Positions 43,711 through 51,480 of a stretch of 64,000 nucleotides of DNA are shown here, piece after piece (within the stretch, counting starts at the first letter, position 1; each line of letters starts with the position of its first letter). Origin of the DNA: JBHIKY01 sp042139015 (GTDB taxonomy: Bacteria > Bacillota > Bacilli > Bacillales > Marinococcaceae); contig NZ_JBHIKY010000002.1 in the NCBI RefSeq assembly GCF_042139015.1, forward strand, positions 124,001 through 188,000, in the 5' to 3' direction. A program made the position numbers and the translations under genes. The notes under the pieces are model-generated. The model saw only the letters and a list, made by a program, of their open reading frames with translations. It did not search any database and was not told where the DNA came from.

Positions 43711-44403
43711 TTATTTTGCATTACCCTGCTCGTTTCCTACCAATAAAGAGCCGATTCGTATATAGGTAGCACCTTCTTCCACTGCTACAGTGTAATCATT
43801 GGACATCCCCATCGATAACTCCCCGCATGGCGCATGCGGATAATTCAAACTCCGAATACGGTCTCTAAGCTCACGAAGTCTGCGAAATATCGGCCTGGTG
43901 TCTTCAGGATTTTTTTCGTAAGGAGCCATTGTCATTAAACCGACTACTTCCACAGCTGCAAATTCTTTTAAAGATTCAATAAAATCAACAGCTTCGTCCG
44001 GCTGTATACCCGATTTAGAATCTTCACCAGACACATTTACCTGTACAAAGCACCGAATTTTCCGCCCCTCTGGGCAGCGCTTGTCCAATTCTTTTGCAAG
44101 AGAGAGACGGTCTAGTGAATGAATATAATCATATTTTTCGATAATATGCTTCGCTTTTTTGGACTGAAGGCTTCCGATAAAGTGCAGCGTCGCTTTATCG
44201 TGAAAATGCTCCCATTTTTCAAGAGCTCCTTCCATACGGTTTTCCCCGAGATGTGTTATCCCTGCCCTCAGTGCTTCTTCTGTTTTCTGTAGTGAAACGT
44301 ATTTTGTTACAGCAATAATATTAATGTTTGAATCACGGCCGGCGAGTTCACAAGCCTGCTTAATAGCTTTTTGAATACGATTATAATTATCTGCTACGGT
44401 CAC
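43711..44403 (-). CDS. ylmE: PLP homeostasis protein YlmE (YggS family)
   Basis: YggS-family proteins bind pyridoxal phosphate without known catalysis and maintain vitamin B6 and amino acid balance. The PLP lysine is in IIAVTKYVS near the N-terminus, and the phosphate site is GELSMGMSNDY. I start at GTG 44401-44403 (230 residues) because AGGAG is upstream and the length equals the B. subtilis protein; 13 upstream codons lack family similarity. It lies between ylmD and sepF. Confidence 0.94.
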   Translation of the reverse strand: MTVADNYNRIQKAIKQACELAGRDSNINIIAVTKYVSLQKTEEALRAGITHLGENRMEGALEKWEHFHDKATLHFIGSLQSKKAKHIIEKYDYIHSLDRLSLAKELDKRCPEGRKIRCFVQVNVSGEDSKSGIQPDEAVDFIESLKEFAAVEVVGLMTMAPYEKNPEDTRPIFRRLRELRDRIRSLNYPHAPCGELSMGMSNDYTVAVEEGATYIRIGSLLVGNEQGNAK

Positions 44404-44428
44404 CTGTGAGAAGCTCCTTCCATCTTGT

Positions 44429-45253
44429 TTACACGAGCGCAATCCAGCTCATCATCCTCCCCGTCCTTGCACCATCACGGCGGTGAGAGAAAAAAAGCCG
44501 GCTTTCTTTATATGTACAGTGACGGCTTACATATATCTGCTGCAGCGGTACACCGGCATCGATTAAAAGCAGGCGGTTCATTTCTTTCATATCAAGCTGA
44601 AACTTGCCGTTATCTTTTTCGTCCCAGGGAGGGGAGGATTTTGAAGGCAGTACCTGCTTCATCGCCTCGATAACCCGGCTGTCCACCTCGTATGCCGGCT
44701 TAGAGATCGCCGGCCCGATCACCACCTGTATATCTTCCGGATCAATCTGTTCAATGTTTTTCCATGTTTGAACAAAGGCACCGGCAATATTCATAGCGGT
44801 TCCTTTCCATCCGGCATGCGCAAGGCCGGCACATTGATGGCCCGCCGCATGAAACAGCAGAGGAACACAATCTGCATAAACGCTGGTGAGAAGTACATTT
44901 TTCTCTCGTGTATAAATACCGTCAGCATCAGCGCCGGCACTTTCTAAATCCATTGCTCCCCTGCCGCGGTCCGCTGAACCGGCTTTCCAGATCGAGGCAC
45001 CATGCACCTGTCTGGCAGCTGCCCAGTTCTCTAATGGAAAACCGATACGGTTCGCGGTCAATTGACGATTTTTTAAGACTGCGGCCGAATCGTCCTCGAC
45101 ATGAAACGCTGTATTTAACGTATCATATGGGGCGGATCCGTTTCCGTTTTTTCGAGTTGTAAAGCCCGCAGATACACTGTTATTATACAAGAACTTATTT
45201 TCTTTTATCATTAATAAGCAATCCTGATTTTGTTCAAATGGCTCAATATTCAT
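44429..45253 (-). CDS. ylmD: Multicopper/laccase-domain protein PgeF-like (YlmD, YfiH family)
   Basis: YfiH/PgeF family proteins act as purine nucleoside phosphorylase-like or peptidoglycan-editing enzymes; family members correct misincorporated serine in wall precursors in E. coli. The 274-residue protein has the metal ligands in RQVHG, YADCVPLLF and HAGWKGT. The position upstream of ylmE is conserved. Which substrate is used in this organism cannot be read from sequence. Confidence 0.92.
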   Translation of the reverse strand: MNIEPFEQNQDCLLMIKENKFLYNNSVSAGFTTRKNGNGSAPYDTLNTAFHVEDDSAAVLKNRQLTANRIGFPLENWAAARQVHGASIWKAGSADRGRGAMDLESAGADADGIYTREKNVLLTSVYADCVPLLFHAAGHQCAGLAHAGWKGTAMNIAGAFVQTWKNIEQIDPEDIQVVIGPAISKPAYEVDSRVIEAMKQVLPSKSSPPWDEKDNGKFQLDMKEMNRLLLIDAGVPLQQIYVSRHCTYKESRLFFSHRRDGARTGRMMSWIALV

Positions 45254-45332
45254 AACATCTCTTCCTTATTCGTCGCATCAAGTCATTTTATTTTAACATA
45301 TTTTGCACACATGCTGATAATAAATCTTCTGT

Positions 45333-45572
45333 CTATTCCCCTTCATTTATATCTACTAAGATGACGTCAGATCCAATTTTCACAATTTGTGACCACGGTA
45401 CAATAAATTCATTTTCTCTATTAAACAACGACATCATCTTCGCACTTCCACCTACTACAATCGCGTCAATATGGCCTGTGTCTACATTTATTTCGACGTC
45501 CCCGGCATGACCAAGCCTTTTACCCGAATGCACGTTAACAATATCTTTTGCCTGAAGGTCAGATATTCTCAT
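45333..45572 (-). CDS. ylmC: PRC-barrel protein YlmC/YmxH
   Basis: YlmC/YmxH is a 79-residue PRC-barrel protein found next to sigG in spore formers; its function is not well known. The start is ATG 45570-45572 with GGAGGGAG upstream; the frame extends ten codons further without family similarity. Features include MRISDLQAKDIVNVHSG and PWSQIVKIGSDVILVD at the end. It opens the ylm cluster. Confidence 0.9.
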   Translation of the reverse strand: MRISDLQAKDIVNVHSGKRLGHAGDVEINVDTGHIDAIVVGGSAKMMSLFNRENEFIVPWSQIVKIGSDVILVDINEGE

Positions 45573-45602
45573 TTTCTGCTCTCCCTCCAACCCATTTATC
45601 AT

Positions 45603-46024
45603 TCTATGTATATGTATATGATAAGTTCGACTCCTAATACCTGAGTTATTAGAAAAGCTACGACTCCCTTTTAATAACTAAATAATCTAAAAGCCGGCTG
45701 AATTATGAATAACCGGGCAAAACCTCTAAGCTGCTGAAAAAGTACTCTTGTGAAAAAAAAGACGGTTTATTTATAAGAGAAGTTGTATAAAGAGGTTGAT
45801 TATCCCTGCGCAAACTCGCTTACACGTTAGAGCGATTTATTCTAATGGAGTAAATAAGAAAAGCTAGGTCTTTCGCCATTTCCTGGCGACAAGCCTAGTT
45901 TTTCTTTACCGCGGGCAGCGCGAGCCGAAGATCCACTTGTTCAAGTAATCTTCTTGACCAAGTTAGCTGAGGCAGAATTAGTTGAAGACAAGCCCTACGA
46001 AAAGCGTCCGCCTATCTTATATTT
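45603..46024. repeat. Gene-free stretch with repeat-like hairpin
   Basis: No gene is visible between ylmC and sigG. A long hairpin at about 45862-45900 (CTAGG...CGCCA/TGGCG...CCTAG) has T-runs on both sides. On the minus strand its core, AGGCTTGTCGCCAGG, closely matches the rqcH terminator hairpin near 24.0 kb (GGCTTGTCACCAGG). The right part (about 45910-46015; CCGCGGG ... GAAAAGCGTCCGCC) looks like the dispersed intergenic repeats common in Bacillaceae. This is inference from pattern only. Confidence 0.4.
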
Positions 46025-46049
46025 AAAAAAGTCCGGGCGTCAGCCGGAC
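46025..46049 (-). terminator. Terminator of sigG
   Basis: GTCCGG and CCGGAC stems around a seven-base loop are followed on the minus strand by TTTTTTAAAT. The hairpin is directly behind the sigG stop. Confidence 0.9.
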
Positions 46050-46054
46050 AATAT

Positions 46055-46840
46055 TTATTCTTCACTTGTATGTCTATTCATTTGTTTAATCGCAGCTTTT
46101 TCCAGTCGTGATACCTGCGCCTGGGATATACCGATCTCATCTGCGACTTCCATTTGCGTCTTTCCCTGAAAAAAACGCATATCGAGGATCAACTTCTCTC
46201 TGCCATTTAATTGTCTCATGGCCTCTTTAAGAGCAAGATGTTCGGTCCACTTTTTATCCTGTTCTTTTTCATCTCTGACCTGATCCATGACATAAATTGG
46301 ATCACCTCCGTCATTGTATATCGGTTCAAAAAGAGAAACCGGATCCTGAATAGCATCCAGGGCAAAAACCACATCCTCCTTTGGAACGTCCAATACTTTC
46401 GCTATCTCCTGGATAGTCGGTTCTGTTTCGCGTGATCCTTCCGCCATTAATTGATCTCTTACCTGCAGGGCCTTATACGCTACGTCCCGCAGTGAACGTG
46501 ATACGCGGATCGGATTGTTGTCTCTTAAATATCGGCGGACTTCACCGATGATCATCGGAACAGCGTAAGTAGAAAAACGAACATTTTGGGAAAGATCAAA
46601 GTTATCAATGGATTTCATTAAACCGATGCACCCTACCTGAAATAAATCATCCATGTGTTCACCACGATTATTAAAGCGCTGAATCACACTTAATACGAGC
46701 CGAAGGTTGCCATTTACCAATGATTCGCGGGCGAATTCATCACCTGCCTGCATTTTGGTAAACAGCTCCCTCATTTCTTTGTTTTTTAACACCGGAAGCT
46801 TAGAAGTATCTACTCCGCATATCTGTACCTTGCTTCGCAT
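46055..46840 (-). CDS. sigG: Forespore-specific RNA polymerase sigma factor SigG
   Basis: SigG directs late forespore transcription after engulfment. From ATG 46838-46840 (261 residues) the protein reads MRSKVQICGVDTSKLPVLKN, nearly identical to B. subtilis SigG, with region 2 (DDLFQVGCIGLMKSIDNFDL) and region 4 (GKTQMEVADEIGISQAQVSR). GGGAGGG is upstream. The long upstream part of the frame lacks similarity. A forespore-type promoter is about 90 bases upstream and sigE lies behind its own terminator, so sigG can be transcribed on its own. Confidence 0.98.
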   Translation of the reverse strand: MRSKVQICGVDTSKLPVLKNKEMRELFTKMQAGDEFARESLVNGNLRLVLSVIQRFNNRGEHMDDLFQVGCIGLMKSIDNFDLSQNVRFSTYAVPMIIGEVRRYLRDNNPIRVSRSLRDVAYKALQVRDQLMAEGSRETEPTIQEIAKVLDVPKEDVVFALDAIQDPVSLFEPIYNDGGDPIYVMDQVRDEKEQDKKWTEHLALKEAMRQLNGREKLILDMRFFQGKTQMEVADEIGISQAQVSRLEKAAIKQMNRHTSEE

Positions 46841-46925
46841 ACTATGTTTCCCTCCCAGGGCGTGGATGTCTGGAGCTTGACTTGATATTTCGGCATGCCC
46901 CGTCATGATCGATATATGTTCTCGT

Positions 46926-46956
46926 TAAGTATGTCCCTGAGAAAAAACTTTTATGC
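46926..46956 (-). promoter_or_regulatory. SigF/SigG-type promoter of sigG
   Basis: Minus-strand GCATA (46952-46956) and CATACTTA (46926-46933) are 18 bases apart, matching the forespore sigma consensus. B. subtilis sigG is transcribed from such a promoter. The rest of the 370-base gap up to sigE is AT-rich and I see no further gene in it. Confidence 0.8.
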
Positions 46957-47160
46957 AAAGATTGGAAGCAGTTAAAATAGCAGCTAAGATAAAACTGGCT
47001 TGCTGCCTGGTCTGGCTGGTAAAATTATTTTTTCCTTTCTTAATTGAATGAATTTCATAAGTCAAACTCTGATATAATTAAAATTTTAATTAATTTATAG
47101 CAGTTACCTGCCCATAAGTGATAAGAATTGAAATCTGAATTATGTACTGGACGCGGGCAA

Positions 47161-47192
47161 TGAAAAAACTGCCAGATAATCATCCAGCAGTT
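47161..47192 (-). terminator. Terminator of spoIIGA-sigE
   Basis: AACTGC/GCAGTT stem with an additional CTGG/CCAG element, followed on the minus strand by a T-run. It is about 20 bases behind the sigE stop, separating sigE from sigG. Confidence 0.75.
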
Positions 47193-47213
47193 CCGCAGAG
47201 TGAAATTTTTAAA

Positions 47214-47927
47214 TTACACCATTTTATTAAATTCTTTTTTCAGTCTTTTAATAATTCTTTTTTCCAGCCGGGAAATGTAAGACTGTGAAATGCCGAGCAT
47301 ATCCGCGACATCTTTCTGCGTTTTTTCTTTATTTCCTGCAAGCCCGAAACGCATTTCCATAATTTGTTTCTCCCGGTCATTTAACGTACCAAGTGCTCTC
47401 CTGAGAAGTCTGCGGTCGACTTTTTCCTCGATTCCCTTGGTAATAATATCTTCTTCTGTGCCAAGCACATCGGATAGAAGCAGTTCATTACCGTCCCAGT
47501 CAATATTAAGCGGCTCGTCAAAAGATATTTCAGAACGCAACTTGTTCGTGCGCCGGAGATGCATAAGTATTTCGTTTTCAATACACCTTGACGCGTAAGT
47601 CGCGAGCTTTATTTTCTTTTCAGGATTAAAAGTATTTACCGCTTTAATTAAGCCGATGGTTCCGATACTGATTAAATCCTCAATATTTATGCCTGTATTC
47701 TCAAATTTACGAGCAATATAAACAACCAGACGCAGATTTCTTTCTATTAAGATGGAGCGTGCGGCTTCGTCATCATTTGGAAGCAGACTAATCAAATGAG
47801 CTTCCTCTTCTTTTGAAAGAGGAGGAGGAAGAGCTTCACTTCCTCCAATATAATATAGTTCGTCCGGTTTTAATCCAATTAACTTTAAACATTTATACCA
47901 AAACAACCGCAGCTTAAGTTTAATCAA
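47214..47927 (-). CDS. sigE: Mother cell RNA polymerase sigma factor SigE (pro-SigE)
   Basis: SigE drives early mother cell gene expression. It is made as an inactive precursor; the first about 27 residues (rich in hydrophobic and basic residues, MIKLKLRLFWYKCLKLIG) form the membrane-binding pro-sequence removed by SpoIIGA. Region 2 (EDLISIGTIGLIKAVNTFNP) and region 4 (EKTQKDVADMLGISQSYISR) are intact; total 237 residues. The start codon is TTG (47925-47927) after AGGAGGG. It is 27 bases behind spoIIGA. Confidence 0.97.
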   Translation of the reverse strand: MIKLKLRLFWYKCLKLIGLKPDELYYIGGSEALPPPLSKEEEAHLISLLPNDDEAARSILIERNLRLVVYIARKFENTGINIEDLISIGTIGLIKAVNTFNPEKKIKLATYASRCIENEILMHLRRTNKLRSEISFDEPLNIDWDGNELLLSDVLGTEEDIITKGIEEKVDRRLLRRALGTLNDREKQIMEMRFGLAGNKEKTQKDVADMLGISQSYISRLEKRIIKRLKKEFNKMV

Positions 47928-47954
47928 GGCTGTCCCTCCTATTTTACATTTCCA

Positions 47955-48905
47955 TTAAGAAGCTTCCTCCGTATCTGCCTCCTGTATAGGGTCAGAAGGA
48001 AAAATAATTGAAAAATCGCTGCTCGATGATAATACCCGGCATTCTAATCCGATAAGAAAGGGATCAAAGGTATACATTTTTTCCGCATAATGAACCTGCA
48101 CCTTATCTGGCTTGCAGGCAAGCATCATTTTCATTTCATGGCCGGCTGTTCGAAACGGTACGATCCGCCATCGGCCTTTGAAGGCGTGAATATATTCAAG
48201 TTCTTCTAGGTTCATCGTTTCGAGCAATCTCCTGATCTTTTCATACTCCTTGTCCGGTAGGATATGTTTAAAAAGCGATAATTCTGCAACCATTAATGGG
48301 GTACCCGTAACGGGATCCTTCACTTGATTGCCCGTATCTACAAGCGCCTTGCTTTGCACGGTGGAATCATCCATTGTAATAATGACATCAGCAAGTTTCG
48401 TCATTTGAATATTTCTCAGTTTCATAATCCTTTCTGTAAAATGTAGAGATTTCCATATAAAAGGTACAGCAAAAAGGATTAAACTGTAGGAAAAGCTGCT
48501 GAACATGGATGCTGAATGTTCTGATAGTAACGAGGAAGACTGAACGGCTGAAAACCGGATTGATTCCATTCCAAGCATGACGCCTGCTGCTAAAAAGCTG
48601 ACCACATAAAACATGCAGAGTGTCCGTAAAAATAATTGCAGAGACACAAATCCGAAAGCACCTAAAACGCAAAAGACAGATAGCAGACCCTTACCTGCTG
48701 GATGAATGAGCCAGTTTTCAAAAGGGGTCATCACGATGAATACCGAGCATGAAGCTGCAGCTGAGATAAATAGTAAACGCCTCAATGAAATCTTCTTTTT
48801 AATGAGCCTGGAAGTACCGGAAAAAATAATGACATGTATAATGAGATTTATCACCCACAACACATCTAAGTAATATATATTATCACCTTCCTTCCTTCTT
48901 CTCAT
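47955..48905 (-). CDS. spoIIGA: Pro-SigE processing aspartic protease SpoIIGA
   Basis: SpoIIGA is a membrane aspartic protease that cleaves pro-SigE after a signal from the forespore protein SpoIIR. The N-terminal half has about five membrane segments; the C-terminal half has the aspartic protease motif DTGNQ (LVDTGNQVKDP). The start is uncertain: ATG 48905 gives 316 residues but has no ribosome site, while AAGGAAGG stands 7 bases before an AUA codon (48876-48878). The B. subtilis protein (MKIYLDVIW) would align with a start near that AUA. It is cotranscribed with sigE. Confidence 0.93.
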   Translation of the reverse strand: MRRRKEGDNIYYLDVLWVINLIIHVIIFSGTSRLIKKKISLRRLLFISAAASCSVFIVMTPFENWLIHPAGKGLLSVFCVLGAFGFVSLQLFLRTLCMFYVVSFLAAGVMLGMESIRFSAVQSSSLLSEHSASMFSSFSYSLILFAVPFIWKSLHFTERIMKLRNIQMTKLADVIITMDDSTVQSKALVDTGNQVKDPVTGTPLMVAELSLFKHILPDKEYEKIRRLLETMNLEELEYIHAFKGRWRIVPFRTAGHEMKMMLACKPDKVQVHYAEKMYTFDPFLIGLECRVLSSSSDFSIIFPSDPIQEADTEEAS

Positions 48906-48919
48906 GAGGAAGTAAAGTA

Positions 48920-48952
48920 ATTATATAAGCTATTGTTTTCGAAGTCTGTCAG
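48920..48952 (-). promoter_or_regulatory. Spo0A-type promoter of spoIIGA-sigE (candidate)
   Basis: Minus-strand CTGACA (48947-48952) and consensus TATAAT (48920-48925) are 21 bases apart. The unusually long spacer recalls the Spo0A-activated spoIIG promoter of B. subtilis (about 22 bases). Upstream, TTGTCAAAAA (about 48990-48999, plus strand) is one mismatch from the Spo0A box core TGTCGAA. Transcription would begin only about 8 bases before ATG 48905. Confidence 0.55.
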
Positions 48953-49040
48953 TTTATGATACAGCTGCACTGCTAGTTTTTAGTTTTCTTGTCAAAAAAC
49001 CAAATGGCCACCGTTTCTCTTGAATGACAAGTGATTAATC

Positions 49041-49086
49041 AAAAAAGATAGGGGTGCAGAGAATTATTTGCTGCCCTATCTTTTTT
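49041..49086. terminator. Bidirectional terminator-like hairpin between divergent genes
   Basis: AAAAAAGATAGGG-GCAG pairs with CTGC-CCTATCTTTTTT around an 11-base loop, giving T-runs on either strand. It lies between the diverging spoIIGA and EamA genes, where no transcript should need ending. It may be left from a lost gene or belong to an unannotated small RNA. Confidence 0.75.
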
Positions 49087-49200
49087 GTTCTGCAAATGAA
49101 CTCCTGACTTAGGTTTAGGAATATAAAATGAAAGGAATACCAAGTACATTTCTAATAGATATCATGATTATTCTTACAATTACTTTCTAGGAGGCGCACG

Positions 49201-50070
49201 ATGAAATTTGCAGGTGTAGGATTAGTAATACTAGCCGCTGTATGCTGGGGCATTAGTGGGGGAATTGCTGATATTTTAATGAACAAGGGCTGGGATCCCA
49301 TTGTGATTTCCCTTTACCGGGGGGCTGTTGGTTTTATATGTTTTTTCGCTTGGCTGCTTTTTCGAATAAGACAAAACTGGATTTTCTCTACTCGTTTATA
49401 CATATGGTCCCTATTAGCTGGGGTTGGTGTTGCTGGGAATTTTACTTTTTATTTTCTCAGTATCCAGGCATCCAGTATTGCTGTCGCTGCTACTTTAATG
49501 TATACCGCACCAGTGTTCGTCCTTTTAATCTCTTTTATATTACGAATAGAACGTTCGACTTGGTTTAAATGGCGATGCATTGCCGGTGTACTTATGGGGA
49601 TTGTACTGCTTACAGGTGCCTACAATACCAATACAATTTCAGTAAGTTTTCTAGGAGCAGCAGCAGGCCTTGCTGCCGGCCTTTCCTATGCACTGTTTAT
49701 ATTCGGGTTTAAGAACGCCACTTCTATCGGTAAGCCACAGACAACTTTAACCATTGCCTTTTTTTCCTTTTGTCTCATCCTTTTTCTAATTACGGACAAA
49801 AGTGAAGCAGCTGGTGCAGTGACGTCAAGCGACAGCGGTTGGTTTCTTCTTTTAGGAATCTTAGGAGCTGGAATTTCATTTATATTGTATGTGATTGGCA
49901 TTCGAAAAACTACCCCGACAACCGCTTCAATGGTCGCTATGGTAGAACCTGTGACAGCTTCATTATTTAGCGTTCTGCTTATCGGAGATCAATTGACTGC
50001 CATTCAACTTCTTGGAATGGTGGTTATCCTGGTCACGATTACTATACTTAGTGTGAAGCAGTCCAGCTAA
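49201..50070 (+). CDS. EamA/DMT family transporter, substrate unknown
   Basis: This 289-residue membrane protein has ten hydrophobic segments in two EamA halves (about 5-140 and 150-285). Drug/metabolite transporters of this type export amino acids, metabolites or toxic compounds; the substrate is not readable. AGGAGG is 6 bases before the ATG at 49201. It is one of three plus-strand genes and is inserted between ftsZ and spoIIGA, where B. subtilis carries the bpr protease region. The lone orientation suggests independent acquisition of the position. Confidence 0.85.
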   Translation: MKFAGVGLVILAAVCWGISGGIADILMNKGWDPIVISLYRGAVGFICFFAWLLFRIRQNWIFSTRLYIWSLLAGVGVAGNFTFYFLSIQASSIAVAATLMYTAPVFVLLISFILRIERSTWFKWRCIAGVLMGIVLLTGAYNTNTISVSFLGAAAGLAAGLSYALFIFGFKNATSIGKPQTTLTIAFFSFCLILFLITDKSEAAGAVTSSDSGWFLLLGILGAGISFILYVIGIRKTTPTTASMVAMVEPVTASLFSVLLIGDQLTAIQLLGMVVILVTITILSVKQSS

Positions 50071-50124
50071 GAAAGTATAGTTCTAGGAAACTCAAAAATT
50101 TCATATGACGATTTATATGCAGGC

Positions 50125-50159
50125 AAAAAAAGTACACCACTTTGATTTAAGTAGTGTAC
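50125..50159 (-). terminator. Terminator of ftsZ
   Basis: GTACACTACTT and AAGTGGTGTAC form an 11-pair stem around a short loop (one G-U pair), followed on the minus strand by TTTTTTT. It lies about 40 bases behind the ftsZ stop and may also affect the converging EamA transcript. Confidence 0.9.
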
Positions 50160-50200
50160 GAAACGGATTAAAATTTGCAGCATTGCATTTATCTAATAAA

Positions 50201-51373
50201 TTATTTTCTGCGGCGGCGGTTACGTAGAAACGCAGGAATATCAAGAGCCTCTGAATCTTCCTCCTGCGCCTGCTCATTCCTGGCCGGCTCTGCCGGTTCT
50301 TCAGGCATCGGTCTTTCCTGCTGAGGATGGGGCTGGCTCTGCCGCGGTGGTGCAGCAGGAGCGCTGCGGCGCTGCGGCATTCCTCCTTGACGCTGGCTGG
50401 AGTTTGCCTTTTTATCTTCGGCATCCTCAAATCCAGTTGCTATGACCGTTACGACTATCTCGTCTTTTAAATTCTCATTAATGACGGAACCAAAGATCAT
50501 GTTTACCTCAAGATCAGATGCTTCTGAAACAATCTCAGCTGCTTCATGAACCTCGAATAAACTCAGATTCGAGCCGCCGGTAATATTCATTAGAACCCCC
50601 TGGGCACCATCGACTGACGTTTCAAGAAGCGGGCTGGAAATAGCTTTCTTCGCCGCTTCTGCTGCCCGGTTTTCTCCGGTGGCAATTCCAATGCCCATAA
50701 GAGCAGAACCTTTTTCACTCATAATAGTCTTCACGTCAGCGAAGTCAAGGTTGATTAGACCAGGAACAGCAATTAAATCTGAAATGCCCTGCACACCTTG
50801 GCGCAGTACGTTATCTGCTTCCCGGAAAGCCTCAAGCATCGGCGTGTTTTTATCGACGATTTCAAGCAGCCGGTCATTCGGAATAACAATCAGAGTATCT
50901 ACTTTTTCTTTCAAAGCTCCAATACCATGCCCAGCCTGTCCAGAGCGTTTGCGTCCTTCAAAAGTAAACGGTCTTGTTACGACCCCGACAGTTAACGCAC
51001 CGATTTCCTTTGCCACTTCCGCAATTACTGGGGCAGCTCCTGTACCGGTTCCGCCTCCCATTCCGGCCGTAATAAATACCATGTCAGCACCTGTCAGCGC
51101 TTCTTCAATCTGTTCCTTGCTTTCTTCGGCAGCTTTCTTTCCGATTTCAGGGTTGGCACCTGCCCCCAGCCCTCTTGTAAGCTTGCCGCCGAGCTGAAGC
51201 TTTGTTTCAGCCTGAGATAACTGAAGCGCCTGGGCATCCGTATTGACTGCGATAAATTCTACTCCCTGAAGGCCGTTCTCAATCATACGGTTCACCGCAT
51301 TAGAACCGCCGCCTCCTACTCCGATTACCTTAATCTGTGCCAGTTGATCCATATCCATTTCAAATTCCAACAT
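50201..51373 (-). CDS. ftsZ: Cell division GTPase FtsZ
   Basis: FtsZ polymerises into the Z-ring that sets the division site. The 390-residue protein has the tubulin signature GGGTGTGAAP, the GTP-binding N-terminus VIGVGGGGSNAVNRM, the T7 loop NLDFADVK, a Pro/Gln-rich linker (about 320-375) and the conserved C-terminal peptide DIPAFLRNRRRRK that binds FtsA, SepF and EzrA. AGGAGG precedes the ATG at 51371-51373. It follows ftsA by 107 bases. Confidence 0.98.
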   Translation of the reverse strand: MLEFEMDMDQLAQIKVIGVGGGGSNAVNRMIENGLQGVEFIAVNTDAQALQLSQAETKLQLGGKLTRGLGAGANPEIGKKAAEESKEQIEEALTGADMVFITAGMGGGTGTGAAPVIAEVAKEIGALTVGVVTRPFTFEGRKRSGQAGHGIGALKEKVDTLIVIPNDRLLEIVDKNTPMLEAFREADNVLRQGVQGISDLIAVPGLINLDFADVKTIMSEKGSALMGIGIATGENRAAEAAKKAISSPLLETSVDGAQGVLMNITGGSNLSLFEVHEAAEIVSEASDLEVNMIFGSVINENLKDEIVVTVIATGFEDAEDKKANSSQRQGGMPQRRSAPAAPPRQSQPHPQQERPMPEEPAEPARNEQAQEEDSEALDIPAFLRNRRRRK

Positions 51374-51480
51374 CTAAGGTCCTCCTAATTTATCAGATCT
51401 GTAAGCGGGCTGAATCTCGCCTTATCGATAAGCTCAAACGCCCTGAATTCATAGTTTCATAAAAATAAGCGCAGGACGTG

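Noticed and set aside
50679..51197. Plus-strand open frame of 172 codons opposite ftsZ
   Set aside because: Antisense shadow of ftsZ with low-complexity composition; no family similarity.
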